Positions 7,944-18,618 of a stretch of 64,000 nt of DNA are shown here, in pieces. Every line of letters begins with the position of its first letter. Positions within the stretch are counted from its first letter, which is position 1. Under the pieces are notes generated by a model. It was not told where the DNA came from. It saw only the letters and a program-made list of their open reading frames with translations, and made no database searches. Made by a program: the position numbers and the translations under genes. The DNA is from Aliihoeflea aestuarii (GTDB lineage Bacteria > Pseudomonadota > Alphaproteobacteria > Rhizobiales > Rhizobiaceae), in assembly GCF_024105665.1 (NCBI RefSeq), contig NZ_JAAAMK010000007.1, positions 62,001 through 126,000 of the forward strand, read 5' to 3'.

Positions 7944-8975
7944 ATGATAACGAGACGCAGTTTCACGCTTGCCGCAACGGCCGCGATCGCGGGCATCGCC
8001 GCGAGCTTCGCGCCTGCCGCAGCGCAGACCACCAACATCGCCTTCACGCTCGACTGGAAGTTCGAGGGACCGGCGGCCGGGTTCTTCCTGGCCGAGGACA
8101 ACGGGCATTTCGAGGCCGAAGGGCTCAACGTCACGATCGATTCGGGCAATGGTTCCGTCGAGGCGATCCCGCGCGTCGCGACCGGCACCTATCAGCTCGG
8201 CTTCGGCGACATCAATTCGCTGATCAAGTTCCTCGACGAGGATCCAGCGCAAAAGGTCAAGGCCGTCATGGTCATCTACGAGCGGCCGCCGTTCTCGATC
8301 ATCGGCCGCAAGAGCCAGGGCATCACGGAAGATCCGAAATCGGTCGAGGGCCGGAAGCTCGGCGCGCCGCCGCCGGACGGCGCATTCGCGCAGTGGCCCG
8401 CTTTCGTCGAGGCTGCCGGCATCGATGAAAGCACCGTGACCATCGAAAGCGTCGGTTTTCCCGTGCGCGAGCCCATGCTGGCGCAGGGCCAGGTCGACGG
8501 CATTTTCGGTTTCGCCTTTTCCTCGGTTCTCAACCTCAAGGCTCAGGGCATCGCCGAAGACGACATCTCGATGATCCTGATGGCGGAAAACGGGCTCGAT
8601 CTTTACGGCAACTCGATCCTCGTCAACACGGATTTCGCGGCTGAGAACCCGGACGCCGTCAAGGGCTTCCTGCGCGCTTTGGCGAAGGGTTTCGCCGATG
8701 CGGTCGCCGATCCGGAAGCAGGCGTCGAGGCGGTCATGAAGCGTAACGAAATCCTGACCAAGGAAATCGAGGTCGAACGGTTGGAAATGGCAAACGCACT
8801 CAACATCAATACGGCTTATGTGCAGGAAAACGGTTTCGGCGGCGTCGATGACGCCAAGCTCGCGCAGTCGATCGAGTATCTCGGCGTTTCCATGGGGCTG
8901 AAGGGAAATGTCGACGGCGCTGACGTCTTCGATGCGTCGTTCCTGCCGGCCAAGGAAGAGCGGATGCTGCAGTAG
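7944..8975 (+). CDS. ABC transporter periplasmic substrate-binding protein, NMT1/THI5-SsuA type
   Basis: This 343-residue protein starts with a Tat-like signal (RRSFTLAATAAIAGIAASFAPAAAQ). The mature part opens with NIAFTLDWKFEGPAAGFFLAEDNGHFEAEGLNVTI, the standard N-lobe of the NMT1/taurine/sulfonate binding-protein group. It is the first gene of a transporter with the ATPase and permease that follow. Members of this group import hydroxymethylpyrimidine, sulfonates, nitrate, pyrimidines or aromatic acids. The sequence alone does not decide between these. No TPP-riboswitch-like leader was found, which argues weakly against a thiamine-precursor role. The start chosen leads directly into the twin-arginine signal. 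Confidence 0.92.
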   Translation: MITRRSFTLAATAAIAGIAASFAPAAAQTTNIAFTLDWKFEGPAAGFFLAEDNGHFEAEGLNVTIDSGNGSVEAIPRVATGTYQLGFGDINSLIKFLDEDPAQKVKAVMVIYERPPFSIIGRKSQGITEDPKSVEGRKLGAPPPDGAFAQWPAFVEAAGIDESTVTIESVGFPVREPMLAQGQVDGIFGFAFSSVLNLKAQGIAEDDISMILMAENGLDLYGNSILVNTDFAAENPDAVKGFLRALAKGFADAVADPEAGVEAVMKRNEILTKEIEVERLEMANALNINTAYVQENGFGGVDDAKLAQSIEYLGVSMGLKGNVDGADVFDASFLPAKEERMLQ

Positions 8976-9001
8976 CGGCATTCAGATCGCGCCTCGTCGC
9001 G

Positions 9002-9040
9002 CCCCCCTCTGTCGTGCCGGACAAAGGGGGAAACAGAGGG
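9002..9040. repeat. Short palindromic repeat between binding-protein and ATPase genes
   Basis: A stem of CCCTCTGT (9005-9012) and ACAGAGGG (9033-9040) encloses GTGCCGGAC and a G-run. The bases resemble one shortened arm of the repeat inside paaD. It lies in the 96-base gap after the binding-protein gene. By analogy with hairpins after other binding-protein genes it could stabilize that transcript, but this is inference. Confidence 0.55.
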
Positions 9041-9071
9041 CTGGAACGCTTCAAGTCACCTGGTATTGCTC

Positions 9072-9863
9072 ATGACCCAACCACTGGTCACCATCAAAGA
9101 CGTCGACATGCGCTATGGCGGGGCCGAGGGCCTGCTTGCCGTCGAGGGGCTGACGCTCGACATCGCCAAGGGCGAATTCGCCGCCGTGGTCGGGCCTTCG
9201 GGCTGCGGCAAGTCCACACTGATGAAGCTCGTCACCGGTCTCTACATCCCGCAGGCGGGGCAGGTGACGGTCGCAGGCGCGCGCGTGACGAAGCCGGTCT
9301 CCATCGTCGGCATGGCGTTCCAGAACCCGACCATGCTTCCCTGGCGCACGACGCTGGACAACATCCTGCTGCCGCTCGAAGTGGTCGACCGGCACCGCAA
9401 GAGACTGCGCAAACACAAGGCCGAGTACGTCGAAAAGGCGCAGAAGCTGCTGGAGACGGTGGGCCTCAAGGGGTTCGGCGCGAAATTCCCGTGGCAATTG
9501 TCGGGCGGGATGCAGCAGCGCGCAAATCTTTGCCGTGCGCTGATCCACGAGCCGGACCTATTGATGCTCGACGAGCCGTTCGGCGCGCTCGATTCGTTCA
9601 CGCGCGAGGAATTGTGGTGCGTCATCCGCGATCTTCACGCCGCTCAAGGGGTGACGATCGTGCTGGTCACCCATGATCTGCGCGAAGCGGTGTTTCTGGC
9701 TGATCGCATCTTCGTCATGAGCTCGCGGCCCGGCCGCATCACGAGGGAGCGGACGGTGCCGTTCGCGCGGCCGCGCGACCTCGAACTCCTCTATCAGGGC
9801 GATTTCAACGATGTCGTCCACGAACTGCGCGGCAACATCGCCGATGCGAGGAAGGCCGCATGA
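9072..9863 (+). CDS. ABC transporter ATP-binding protein, nitrate/sulfonate/taurine type
   Basis: This is the energy-coupling ATPase of the importer encoded by the neighbouring genes. The 263-residue protein has Walker A GPSGCGKST (41-49), a Q-loop AFQNPTMLPWR, signature LSGGMQQR (143-150), Walker B LLMLDEPFGALD (163-174) and the H-switch in LVTHDLREAVFLADR. The Q-loop with MLPW is characteristic of the SsuB/TauB group. A TTG codon six bases upstream is in frame, but the ATG is the better start. Its stop overlaps the permease start by four bases (ATGA). Confidence 0.95.
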   Translation: MTQPLVTIKDVDMRYGGAEGLLAVEGLTLDIAKGEFAAVVGPSGCGKSTLMKLVTGLYIPQAGQVTVAGARVTKPVSIVGMAFQNPTMLPWRTTLDNILLPLEVVDRHRKRLRKHKAEYVEKAQKLLETVGLKGFGAKFPWQLSGGMQQRANLCRALIHEPDLLMLDEPFGALDSFTREELWCVIRDLHAAQGVTIVLVTHDLREAVFLADRIFVMSSRPGRITRERTVPFARPRDLELLYQGDFNDVVHELRGNIADARKAA

Positions 9864-10636
9864 GCGCGTCCAAGATCAACTGGATCAAGCTTGCGCCCTG
9901 GCTTTACACGGCCGGGCTGTTCATCGTTTGGGAACTGGCCGTCCTCATCTTCGCGATCCCGCAATTCATCCTGCCGGCTCCGACGCGCATCCTCGAAGCC
10001 ATCATCCAGTTCTGGCCGGCGATCTGGAAGAATTCCTTGCAAACGCTCTATACGACCACGGTCGGGTTCATCCTTGCCGTCGTGTTCGGTCTGGGGCTCG
10101 GCATCGCCATCGGCTGGTCGCGCTTTATCTATGCCGGACTTTATCCGCTGATGATCGGCTTCAACGCGATTCCGAAGGTCGCGGTGGTGCCGATCCTCGT
10201 CATCTGGTTCGGTATCGGCACGGTTCCGGCGGTGTTGACCGCGTTCCTGATCGCGTTTTTCCCGATCGTCGTGAACGTGGCGACGGGGCTTGCCACCATT
10301 GAGCCCGAAATGGAGGACGTGCTTCGCGCGCTCGGCGCGAAGAAGATGGACATCATGCTCAAGGTCGGCATTCCGCGCTCGATGCCGTATTTCTTCGGTT
10401 CGCTGAAGATCGCGATCACGCTCGCTTTCGTCGGTTCGGTGATCGCGGAGACGGTGGCGGCGAATTCGGGTCTCGGCCACATGATGCTGGCGGCGCAGAG
10501 CCAGTTCAACGTGCCGCTTGTGTGGGCTGGCCTGATCATGCTCGCGATCGAAGGCATTGCCATGTACGCCGTCATGGCGTGGGTCGAGATGCGGATGACC
10601 GGCTGGGCGCATCGCAGCCAGTTGGCGCAGGCCTGA
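9860..10636 (+). CDS. ABC transporter permease, SsuC/TauC type
   Basis: This 258-residue inner-membrane protein has about six hydrophobic segments. The BPD-transport EAA loop is visible as VLRALGAKKMDIMLKVGIPRSMPYFFGSLK. The N-terminal LFIVWELAVLIFAIPQFILPAPTRI is typical of this permease family. It is coupled to the ATPase gene by an ATGA overlap and ends the transporter operon. The next gene is convergent. Confidence 0.94.
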   Translation: MSASKINWIKLAPWLYTAGLFIVWELAVLIFAIPQFILPAPTRILEAIIQFWPAIWKNSLQTLYTTTVGFILAVVFGLGLGIAIGWSRFIYAGLYPLMIGFNAIPKVAVVPILVIWFGIGTVPAVLTAFLIAFFPIVVNVATGLATIEPEMEDVLRALGAKKMDIMLKVGIPRSMPYFFGSLKIAITLAFVGSVIAETVAANSGLGHMMLAAQSQFNVPLVWAGLIMLAIEGIAMYAVMAWVEMRMTGWAHRSQLAQA

Positions 10637-10648
10637 GCGCCAGGAGCG

Positions 10649-11863
10649 CTATGCCTGGCGGTTCGCATCCCGCCAGGCATAGAGCCAGATGCCGAGGCCG
10701 AGAAGCGCGAGGACGGTTCCCACGAAGCCGGCTGACGGGAAGCCATATCCCATCGTGATGACGATGCCGGCCAGCAAGGGCCCGAGCGCGTTCGCGGCAT
10801 TGAACGCGCTGTGGTTGAGCGCGGCGGCGAGCGTCTGCGCGTCCTGCGCGACATCCATCAGGCGTGTCTGGAGAACGGCGCCGAGGCTGCCGAAGAAGCC
10901 GATCAACAGGATCACGGCGCTGATCGTCCAGACATTGCCGGCGGCGAAGGGGAACGCCGTCAGCGACACCGCGCTCGCCAGCATGAACCAGACCGGTGTC
11001 GCCATCAAATTGCGGTCGGCGGCCCAGCCGGCGGCGATCGTGCCGAGCGTCATGCCGACGCCGTAGATTGCGATGACGATCGGCACCACCCAGGCATCGA
11101 CGCGGGTGACTTCGAGCAATGTCGAGGCGGTGAAGGAATAGACCGCGAAGAAGCCGCCGAATCCGACCGCGCCGGTGGCGAGCGTGAGCCAGACCTGCCG
11201 GTTCCGCAAGGCGGACAATTCGCGCATCGGGCTCGCCTTGGCGTCGGGGCGATCGGCGGGCGCGAAAGCCGCGATCATCGCCATCGTCACGAGCGCCAGA
11301 AGGCCGGGCAGCGCGAAGCCCCAGCGCCAGCCGGCGTTCTGGCCGATAAAGGTCGCCAGCGCGACGCCGAAGATCATCGCGACCGTCAGGCCGAGCATGA
11401 TGGACGAGACGGCGCGTGCGCGCTTGTTGCGGGCAACGAGCGAGGCCGCGAGCAGGGCCGCGACGCCGAAATAAGCGCCGTGAGGCAGGCCGCTCAGGAA
11501 CCGGAATCCGATCAGCCAGCTATAGGAAGGCGAGATCGCACTGAGGCAGTTGGCGATGCCGAACACCGCCATCAGCGCGATCAGCAGGAATTTGCGCGAC
11601 AGCCGGGCGGAGAGGACCGCGATGATCGGCGCTCCGACGACGACGCCGAGCGCATAGGCGCTGATCGCATGCGCGGCCATCGGCTCGGAAACCTGAAGCC
11701 CGGCGGCGAAATAGGGCAGAAGGCTCATCGCCGCGAACTCGGTCGTCCCGATCGCAAATCCGCCCATCGCAAGCGCCAGGATCGTCAGAGGGACGTTCGT
11801 GGCGGCGAGTTCCTGGGCAGGAATGTCGGCAGGGGCGGCAATGGTCGCGGATGCGTCGGTCAT
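10649..11863 (-). CDS. Major facilitator superfamily transporter, DHA1/AraJ-like
   Basis: This 404-residue protein has the 12 hydrophobic segments of an MFS exporter. Its first segment reads LAMGGFAIGTTEFAAMSLLP, characteristic of the AraJ/YdhP/Cml branch of the drug:H+ antiporter-1 family (the GTTEF motif). The motif A loop appears as SARLSRKFLLIALMAVFG and a motif C-like stretch as GFRFLSGLPHGAYFGVAALLAA. The substrate is unknown, and sugars, purine nucleosides and drugs have all been reported for this branch. It is convergent with the ABC permease, and its last codons form a strong hairpin. Confidence 0.92.
   Translation of the reverse strand: MTDASATIAAPADIPAQELAATNVPLTILALAMGGFAIGTTEFAAMSLLPYFAAGLQVSEPMAAHAISAYALGVVVGAPIIAVLSARLSRKFLLIALMAVFGIANCLSAISPSYSWLIGFRFLSGLPHGAYFGVAALLAASLVARNKRARAVSSIMLGLTVAMIFGVALATFIGQNAGWRWGFALPGLLALVTMAMIAAFAPADRPDAKASPMRELSALRNRQVWLTLATGAVGFGGFFAVYSFTASTLLEVTRVDAWVVPIVIAIYGVGMTLGTIAAGWAADRNLMATPVWFMLASAVSLTAFPFAAGNVWTISAVILLIGFFGSLGAVLQTRLMDVAQDAQTLAAALNHSAFNAANALGPLLAGIVITMGYGFPSAGFVGTVLALLGLGIWLYAWRDANRQA
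10650..10681. terminator. Hairpin at convergent gene ends, encoded in the last codons of the MFS gene
   Basis: A perfect 12-bp stem (TATGCCTGGCGG with its complement) encloses the 8-base loop TTCGCATC. It lies 13 bases after the permease stop and inside the 3' end of the MFS gene. There is no T-run on either side, so it may stabilize 3' ends or act with Rho and is probably not a classical terminator. Confidence 0.5.
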
Positions 11864-11977
11864 GAGGATCGTTCCATGGAGTGGAGTGCGGCTCCTCCCG
11901 ACACGTTGTGAATCTAGCCGGGGTCGAGCAGCGCCGCAATCGATGCCGTTGCAGAGCGACCATGCACAATCGTGGGG

Positions 11978-12655
11978 TCAGCGCGGCTTCATAGCCAGCC
12001 AGATGACATGACGCGCGCCGCGTTTGGAGCGGCTGGCGCGTACGCGCACGTCTTCCACGTCGAACCCCGATTTTTTCAGGCGCGCCGTAAAGCGCGGATC
12101 GGGGCCGGACGACCAGACCGCCAAGACGCCCTTCGGCTTCAATGCCGCGTGCGCGGCGGCGAGGCCGGAATAGGCGTAGAGCGCGTCGTTGGCTTCGACG
12201 GTCAAGCCGTCGGGTCCGTTGTCCACGTCGAGAAGGATTGCGTCGTAACCCGCCTGGCTGGACCTGATGATCCTCGCTACATCGTCCTCTTGGACTGTGA
12301 CGCGCGGATCGTCGAGGCTTCCTTCGAAGATTACGGCCATCGGTCCGCGCGCCCAGCGTACGACCGCCGGCACCAGTTCCGCGATCTCGACATGGGCGTC
12401 ATTCGGCAGAACGGCGAGGGCGGCGCGCAGCGTGAAGCCCATGCCCAGCCCGCCGATCAGAACGCGCGGGCTCCGCTCATGCCCGATCCGCTCGCAAGCC
12501 AGCGTCGCCAGCGCTTCTTCCGAACCGCTCAGCCGGCTGTTCATCAACTCGTTCGAGCCGAGCATGATCGAGAATTCGGTGCCGCGCTGCTTCAGGCGCA
12601 GGCGTTGCTTGCCGCCCGGCGCGTCGGCCGAATCCAGTTCTATCCAGGGGATCAC
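11978..12655 (-). CDS. Spermidine-synthase-like SAM-binding protein
   Basis: This 225-residue protein has a Rossmann methyltransferase fold of the polyamine synthase type: VLIGGLGMGFTLRAAL as the nucleotide-binding motif, EIAELVPAVVRWAR after strand 2, and YDAILLDVDNGPDGL, where spermidine synthases have the DxxD catalytic region. The N-terminal tetramerization domain is much reduced, as in many bacterial spermine/spermidine synthase domain proteins of unknown function. The start is GTG, preceded by AGAGG at eight bases. The upstream ATG nearby is out of frame. True polyamine synthase activity is uncertain. Confidence 0.82.
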   Translation of the reverse strand: MIPWIELDSADAPGGKQRLRLKQRGTEFSIMLGSNELMNSRLSGSEEALATLACERIGHERSPRVLIGGLGMGFTLRAALAVLPNDAHVEIAELVPAVVRWARGPMAVIFEGSLDDPRVTVQEDDVARIIRSSQAGYDAILLDVDNGPDGLTVEANDALYAYSGLAAAHAALKPKGVLAVWSSGPDPRFTARLKKSGFDVEDVRVRASRSKRGARHVIWLAMKPR

Positions 12656-12714
12656 GACATACCTCTTTGCTGCGGCCCGTTTAGAAGCTTGCAGCGAACA
12701 GGTCCAGATCGATG

Positions 12715-13341
12715 TCAGTCGCGCCAGACCGTGAGCGATTGGCCTGTCGACAACTGGCCGGAATAATAGTCCGGCCCGTCGCGCTTCAGAACAGCCACGC
12801 GATTTCCATTTTGCGCATAGACGAGCATCTCGGCCTCGAGACCCGTCATAGTCTCGTCGAGACGCCAGTCGGCGGCGGACGCCAGCAGCGGGTTGTTGCA
12901 GCCGGAGGTGCGTGCCGTGCCGCGGGGTGGGTTCGCTCCGGACCAGTTACCCGGTGCGGCGAACGCGAGCGAACAGCCGCAATTGGCGGTTCCGTCGGTG
13001 ACGGTCCAGTTGCCGCGAATGTCGAATTCGGAGGGCAAGGCGCGTGCCGCCAGATTGCCGGCGACCGCGCCTCCGACGGGACCTGCGACGAAAGTGCCCG
13101 CGCCGGTGATGGCGCTGCGGCCGACATTGCGGCCCATATTCCATGCCGTCGCTGTGCCGAAGGCCGACATGCGTTCGGGCTTTGCGGGCGGGCCGGAAGG
13201 CAACGGAACGGCGCACTGCATGGGGCCGACGAATGTGCCTTGCGCGGCGGTCATGGCGTTTTCGCCGTCACCGCCCTGGCACGCCGCCAGGCCGAGCGCG
13301 GCTGCGGCCAGGACGCCATATCTCACGAGTGCTGATTTCAC
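12715..13341 (-). CDS. Outer-membrane lipoprotein with AprI/Inh protease-inhibitor-like domain (Omp19 family)
   Basis: This 208-residue protein has a lipoprotein signal ending in the lipobox LAAC (Cys21). A glycine/alanine-rich linker follows, then a C-terminal domain of about 95 residues (SEFDIRGNWTVTDGTANCGCSLAF... to SGQLSTGQSLTVWRD) that matches the AprI/Inh metalloprotease-inhibitor fold. Two cysteines in NCGC and one in SGCNNP may form a disulfide. Brucella Omp19 has this domain plan and inhibits proteases. The relation here is inferred from layout and motif. The start is a GTG preceded by GGGGAT. Confidence 0.82.
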   Translation of the reverse strand: MKSALVRYGVLAAAALGLAACQGGDGENAMTAAQGTFVGPMQCAVPLPSGPPAKPERMSAFGTATAWNMGRNVGRSAITGAGTFVAGPVGGAVAGNLAARALPSEFDIRGNWTVTDGTANCGCSLAFAAPGNWSGANPPRGTARTSGCNNPLLASAADWRLDETMTGLEAEMLVYAQNGNRVAVLKRDGPDYYSGQLSTGQSLTVWRD

Positions 13342-13398
13342 TGTTCATCCCCGCTCATGAGACGGGCTTGGGGGACGACCATGGCGAGAGTTTGATGA

Positions 13399-14658
13399 TC
13401 AGCCGAATCGGCGCGCCGCGTCGATGGCAAGGCCGAGCCCGACCGCGCCGAACTGGTCGGGCTGGCTGATGCGTGCCCCTTTGAGCTTGCGTTCCGCAGC
13501 CTCTCGTACGGCCGGTACGAGCGCGCCGCCGCCGGTCAGGATAACGGTCGAGATTTCGTCGCCCGAAATGCCGGCACGCTTGATGGCGTCGTCGATAGAG
13601 GCATCGATGCGCGCGACGAGTTCGGCCGTCGCGGCTTCGAACTCGGCGCGCGAAGCGGGGAGTTCCAGCGTCAGCCCCGGCTCGGAAAGATGGATGTCGG
13701 CGGCGTCGGCATCCGTAAGCGCGATCTTCGCCGTTTCCACGGCGGCGGCGAGCCGGTGACCCGAGCGATGCGCGAGCAGATGGGCGTAGCGTTCGAGCTT
13801 TTCCGGCGCGGCCGCCTCGCGCGCCAGCGCCTGGATGTCGCGCATGTTCTTCGCCGTATAGAGCGTGTTGATGCGGTGCCACGTCGCCATGTCGTTGAAA
13901 TACCAGACGGGCAGATGGCGCTTGCCGTCCTTCGTGCCCGAGCCGAGGCCGAATTCCGGCATCACCCTGGCGATGTTGAACAGGCGGTCGAAATCGGTGC
14001 CGCCGACATGAACGCCGGCCGTGCTCAATATGTCGTCCGACCGGTCGAGGCGCTTTGCCCGTTCCGGCGACAGCCGCAGCACCGAAAAGTCCGACGTGCC
14101 GCCGCCGATGTCGACCACCAGTGCCAGTTCTTCGGCGTCGATCAGACGCTCGTAGTGAAGCGCTGCCGCGACGGGTTCGAACTGGAATTCGATATGCTCG
14201 AATCCTTGCGTGCGGGCGGCGGCTTCCAACTGGTTTTGTGCTTCGGTGTCCGCCGCGTCGTTCTCGTCGATGAAGCGGACGGGACGGCCGAGCACCACCG
14301 ACGACGGAACGGCGCCATGATGCGCCTGGATGCTGTCGCGCAGATGCCGCAGAAAACGCCCGATCAGCATCTCGAAGGTCATGCGGGTGCGGCCGACCTG
14401 CGTCGTCTCCTTCATCAGCGACGTGCCGAGGATGGATTTGAGCGCGCGCATGAAGCGTCCTTCCGCGCCGTCCATATATTCGAACACCGCTCCGCGCCCG
14501 AAATAGGTCTGCCCGTCCTCGAGGCTGAAGAAGAGCGCCGAGGGGATCGTCACATGCGCGCCCTCGACCGCGATGAGCTTGGGCGCTTGTCCGCGCGCGG
14601 CAAGGCCGACCGTGGAATTCGTCGTGCCGAAATCGATGCCGAAGGCGGTTGTGGACAT
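13399..14658 (-). CDS. Hsp70-family protein, YegD-like
   Basis: This 419-residue protein has an actin/Hsp70 ATPase domain with phosphate-1 motif [14 protein letters not shown] at the N-terminus, the phosphate-2 motif [17 protein letters not shown], and the adenosine motif [18 protein letters not shown] near the C-terminus. It lacks the peptide-binding domain of DnaK, as is usual for the YegD subgroup of putative chaperones. The chosen ATG removes eleven unrelated upstream residues. It is divergent from ettA with a 194-base gap. Its cellular client or role is not known. Confidence 0.9.
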   Translation of the reverse strand: MSTTAFGIDFGTTNSTVGLAARGQAPKLIAVEGAHVTIPSALFFSLEDGQTYFGRGAVFEYMDGAEGRFMRALKSILGTSLMKETTQVGRTRMTFEMLIGRFLRHLRDSIQAHHGAVPSSVVLGRPVRFIDENDAADTEAQNQLEAAARTQGFEHIEFQFEPVAAALHYERLIDAEELALVVDIGGGTSDFSVLRLSPERAKRLDRSDDILSTAGVHVGGTDFDRLFNIARVMPEFGLGSGTKDGKRHLPVWYFNDMATWHRINTLYTAKNMRDIQALAREAAAPEKLERYAHLLAHRSGHRLAAAVETAKIALTDADAADIHLSEPGLTLELPASRAEFEAATAELVARIDASIDDAIKRAGISGDEISTVILTGGGALVPAVREAAERKLKGARISQPDQFGAVGLGLAIDAARRFG

Positions 14659-14852
14659 GGACTGCTCGCGAAATGCGCCGCGCGGGCGCAAGACGCGCGA
14701 TCCGGTGCGGGGATGGGAGGGGCGCTCCCTCTAGCTCATCACCGCAAGGATGGGAAGGCCGTCCGGCGACGTCATTGCCCCGCCGCCCGGTTTCTCCTAC
14801 ATACGGCGCACCTCAATTTCCGAACCACGACAACACGGAGTTCGCGCGCGCC

Positions 14853-16502
<1,650 letters not shown>

Positions 16503-16512
16503 CCGGAATAAT

Positions 16513-16553
16513 TCCGGCCGCCGAAACAAATGGTATGGCGGCCGGAACCTTTA
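16513..16553 (+). terminator. Rho-independent terminator after ettA
   Basis: A perfect 11-bp stem (TTCCGGCCGCC at 16513-16523 with GGCGGCCGGAA at 16538-16548) is followed by CCTTT. It begins 10 bases after the ettA stop. Confidence 0.75.
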
Positions 16554-16614
16554 GCGGGCAAACCCGTTCTCGTGCCTGTTGAGGGGAAGGGTGGCTGCAG
16601 GCCACCGGGGAAAT

Positions 16615-18081
16615 ATGCCGGACATCGATTTCAGACAATTGTTCGACCGGCTGCCCAGCCCCTACATGATCCTCGATCGGAACTGCCGCTATGTGGCGGC
16701 GAACGGTGCTTATGAGGCTGCCGTTATGCGCTCCGCCGAGGAACTGGTCGGCCGGAACCTGTTCGATATCTTTCCCAATGACGGACCGAGCGGAGTTGCG
16801 CTGCGCGAATCGTTCGAACGTGTTTTTGCCACGGGCGAAGCCGATACGATCGCGTATATCCCCTACGATATTCCCCGCCCGCAATCACTGGGCGGCGGAA
16901 TGGAGAAACGCTACTGGACGGCGGTTCACACGCCGCTGACGAACCGCGACGGCGAGGTCGCCTATCTCGCCCAGAACACGGTGGACGTCACCGAAATGGT
17001 CCGGTTGCGGGAAGCGGCATCGCTGCCTTACCGCAGTTTCTCGGGTGAGACGCAACTGGTCGAACGTGCCCGCGAAGCGGAAACCGCGCACCGTTCACTG
17101 CTCGCCGAAAGCGCCGAGTTCCGCCGCATGTTCGAGCAGGCGCCGGGTTTCATCGCGGTGCTGAGCGGCCCCGATCATGTTTTCACTTTCGCCAACGACG
17201 CCTATGTGCGTCTTATCGGAGGGCGGGAGGTGATCGGCAAGGCGGTTGGAAGCGCGTTGCCGGAGGTTGCGGGTCAGGGGTTTATCGAGATGCTCGACCA
17301 TGTCTATTCGTCAGGCGAGACGCGCAGCGGCGAGGGAACGCGCATCGTCCTGCAAACGCAGCATGGCGAGATGCAGGAACGCTTCCTCGATTTTTCCTAC
17401 GATGCCGTGCGCGATCTCGATGGCCTTGTAACCGGCGTGTTCGTGCAGGGGATGGACCGGACCGAAGCCGTCAGAACGCTGAAACATCAGCGACTTCTGC
17501 TCGACGAACTCAATCACCGGGTCAAGAATACGCTGGCGACCGTGCAATCCATGGCCAAGCAGACCCTGCGGGCCGCGCCGAACATGCAGGCGGCCAACGA
17601 CGATCTCGAAGGGCGCATCATCGCGTTGTCGAAGGCGCACAATCTCCTATCGCAGACGGCATGGGATTCGACGACGATGTCCGACCTCGTCGACCACGAG
17701 TTCGCGCATCTGGACCGGGCCCGGCTGGCCGCCAGCGGGCCGGACGTGCTCCTCAACCCCAAGGCTTCGATCGCGATCGCGATGGTGCTGCACGAACTTT
17801 CGACCAACGCTGCGAAATATGGCGCCTTGAGCGGCGACGAAGGGCGGCTCGATGTCGTCTGGCAGGTCGGCGCCGATGGAGATCTCGTCATAGACTGGCA
17901 CGAAACGGGAAGGGCGCTTTCGGCGCCCCCGTCAAAGGCCGGTTTCGGCTCGCGCATGATCAATGCGGTGGTGCGCGGGGAACTGGACGGTTCCGTGAAC
18001 GCCAGCTACGAGACGGATGGTCTCGTTTGTAAACTGGTGGTTCCGCAACTTTCCTACATCAGGACACGAGATCATGCCTGA
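16615..18081 (+). CDS. PAS-domain HWE-family sensor histidine kinase
   Basis: This 488-residue protein has two PAS-like domains (about 6-130 and 170-285) and a C-terminal HWE kinase core, with no membrane segment, so it is likely a cytoplasmic sensor. The phospho-acceptor region is DELNHRVKNTLATVQ with His301. The N-box is HELSTNAAKYGAL (393-405), and the diagnostic WxE is Trp428-His-Glu430. An FGSRMI segment stands in for the G-box. The next gene, overlapping by 8 bases, is a single-domain receiver and the obvious partner. The PAS ligand is not evident, and there is no LOV-type reactive cysteine motif (NCRFLQ). Confidence 0.92.
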   Translation: MPDIDFRQLFDRLPSPYMILDRNCRYVAANGAYEAAVMRSAEELVGRNLFDIFPNDGPSGVALRESFERVFATGEADTIAYIPYDIPRPQSLGGGMEKRYWTAVHTPLTNRDGEVAYLAQNTVDVTEMVRLREAASLPYRSFSGETQLVERAREAETAHRSLLAESAEFRRMFEQAPGFIAVLSGPDHVFTFANDAYVRLIGGREVIGKAVGSALPEVAGQGFIEMLDHVYSSGETRSGEGTRIVLQTQHGEMQERFLDFSYDAVRDLDGLVTGVFVQGMDRTEAVRTLKHQRLLLDELNHRVKNTLATVQSMAKQTLRAAPNMQAANDDLEGRIIALSKAHNLLSQTAWDSTTMSDLVDHEFAHLDRARLAASGPDVLLNPKASIAIAMVLHELSTNAAKYGALSGDEGRLDVVWQVGADGDLVIDWHETGRALSAPPSKAGFGSRMINAVVRGELDGSVNASYETDGLVCKLVVPQLSYIRTRDHA

Positions 18082-18454
18082 CGTTTCCGGCAAGCTCCAG
18101 GGCCTCAACGTATTCGTCGTGGAGGACGAAGCCCTGGTCGCCCTCAATCTCGAAGACATGCTGGACGAACTCGGCTGTACAGTGATCGGCCCGGCGATGC
18201 GCCTCGGCCGAGCGAAGGAAATGCTCGACGGCGCGTTCACGGCGGACGTTGCCATTCTCGACGTCAATATCGCCGGCGAACCCGTTTTCCCGATCGCGGA
18301 ACAACTCGCCGTCAGGGGCATCCCGATCGTCTTCGCCACCGGATACGGGCAGGCCGGTCTTCCCACGTCCTGGCACAGCAATCCCGTTCTGCAAAAGCCC
18401 TACACGATGGACGAAGTCTCGGGCAGCCTGGCAAAAGCCCTGGGCGGAGGCTGA
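18074..18454 (+). CDS. Single-domain response regulator of the FAT-GUY type
   Basis: This 126-residue receiver domain has no output domain. It shows the acidic pair at Glu17/Asp18 (VVEDEALVA), the phospho-acceptor Asp63 (AILDVNI), a conserved lysine at 108 (LQKPYT) and FATGYG at 87-92. FATGYG replaces the usual switch threonine region and marks the FAT-GUY receivers of alphaproteobacteria, some of which (SdrG, LovR) tune the general stress response. It overlaps the HWE kinase gene by 8 bases, so the two form a kinase/receiver pair. No nepR, phyR or ecfG gene lies nearby. Confidence 0.92.
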   Translation: MPDVSGKLQGLNVFVVEDEALVALNLEDMLDELGCTVIGPAMRLGRAKEMLDGAFTADVAILDVNIAGEPVFPIAEQLAVRGIPIVFATGYGQAGLPTSWHSNPVLQKPYTMDEVSGSLAKALGGG

Positions 18455-18618
18455 TTCCCGGCGCCGTGCGCGCCCGCAGCCGAGCTAACCTTGACGAAAC
18501 CTATTCGTGCAAAACTCGATTTGTGCGATGGATGTGATATGCCGCCGTCCCTGGCCTCCACGACGCACAAGGGGATAGGCTGCATCAATGGTCGATTGGC
18601 CCAGACGAGCGAGTGAAC

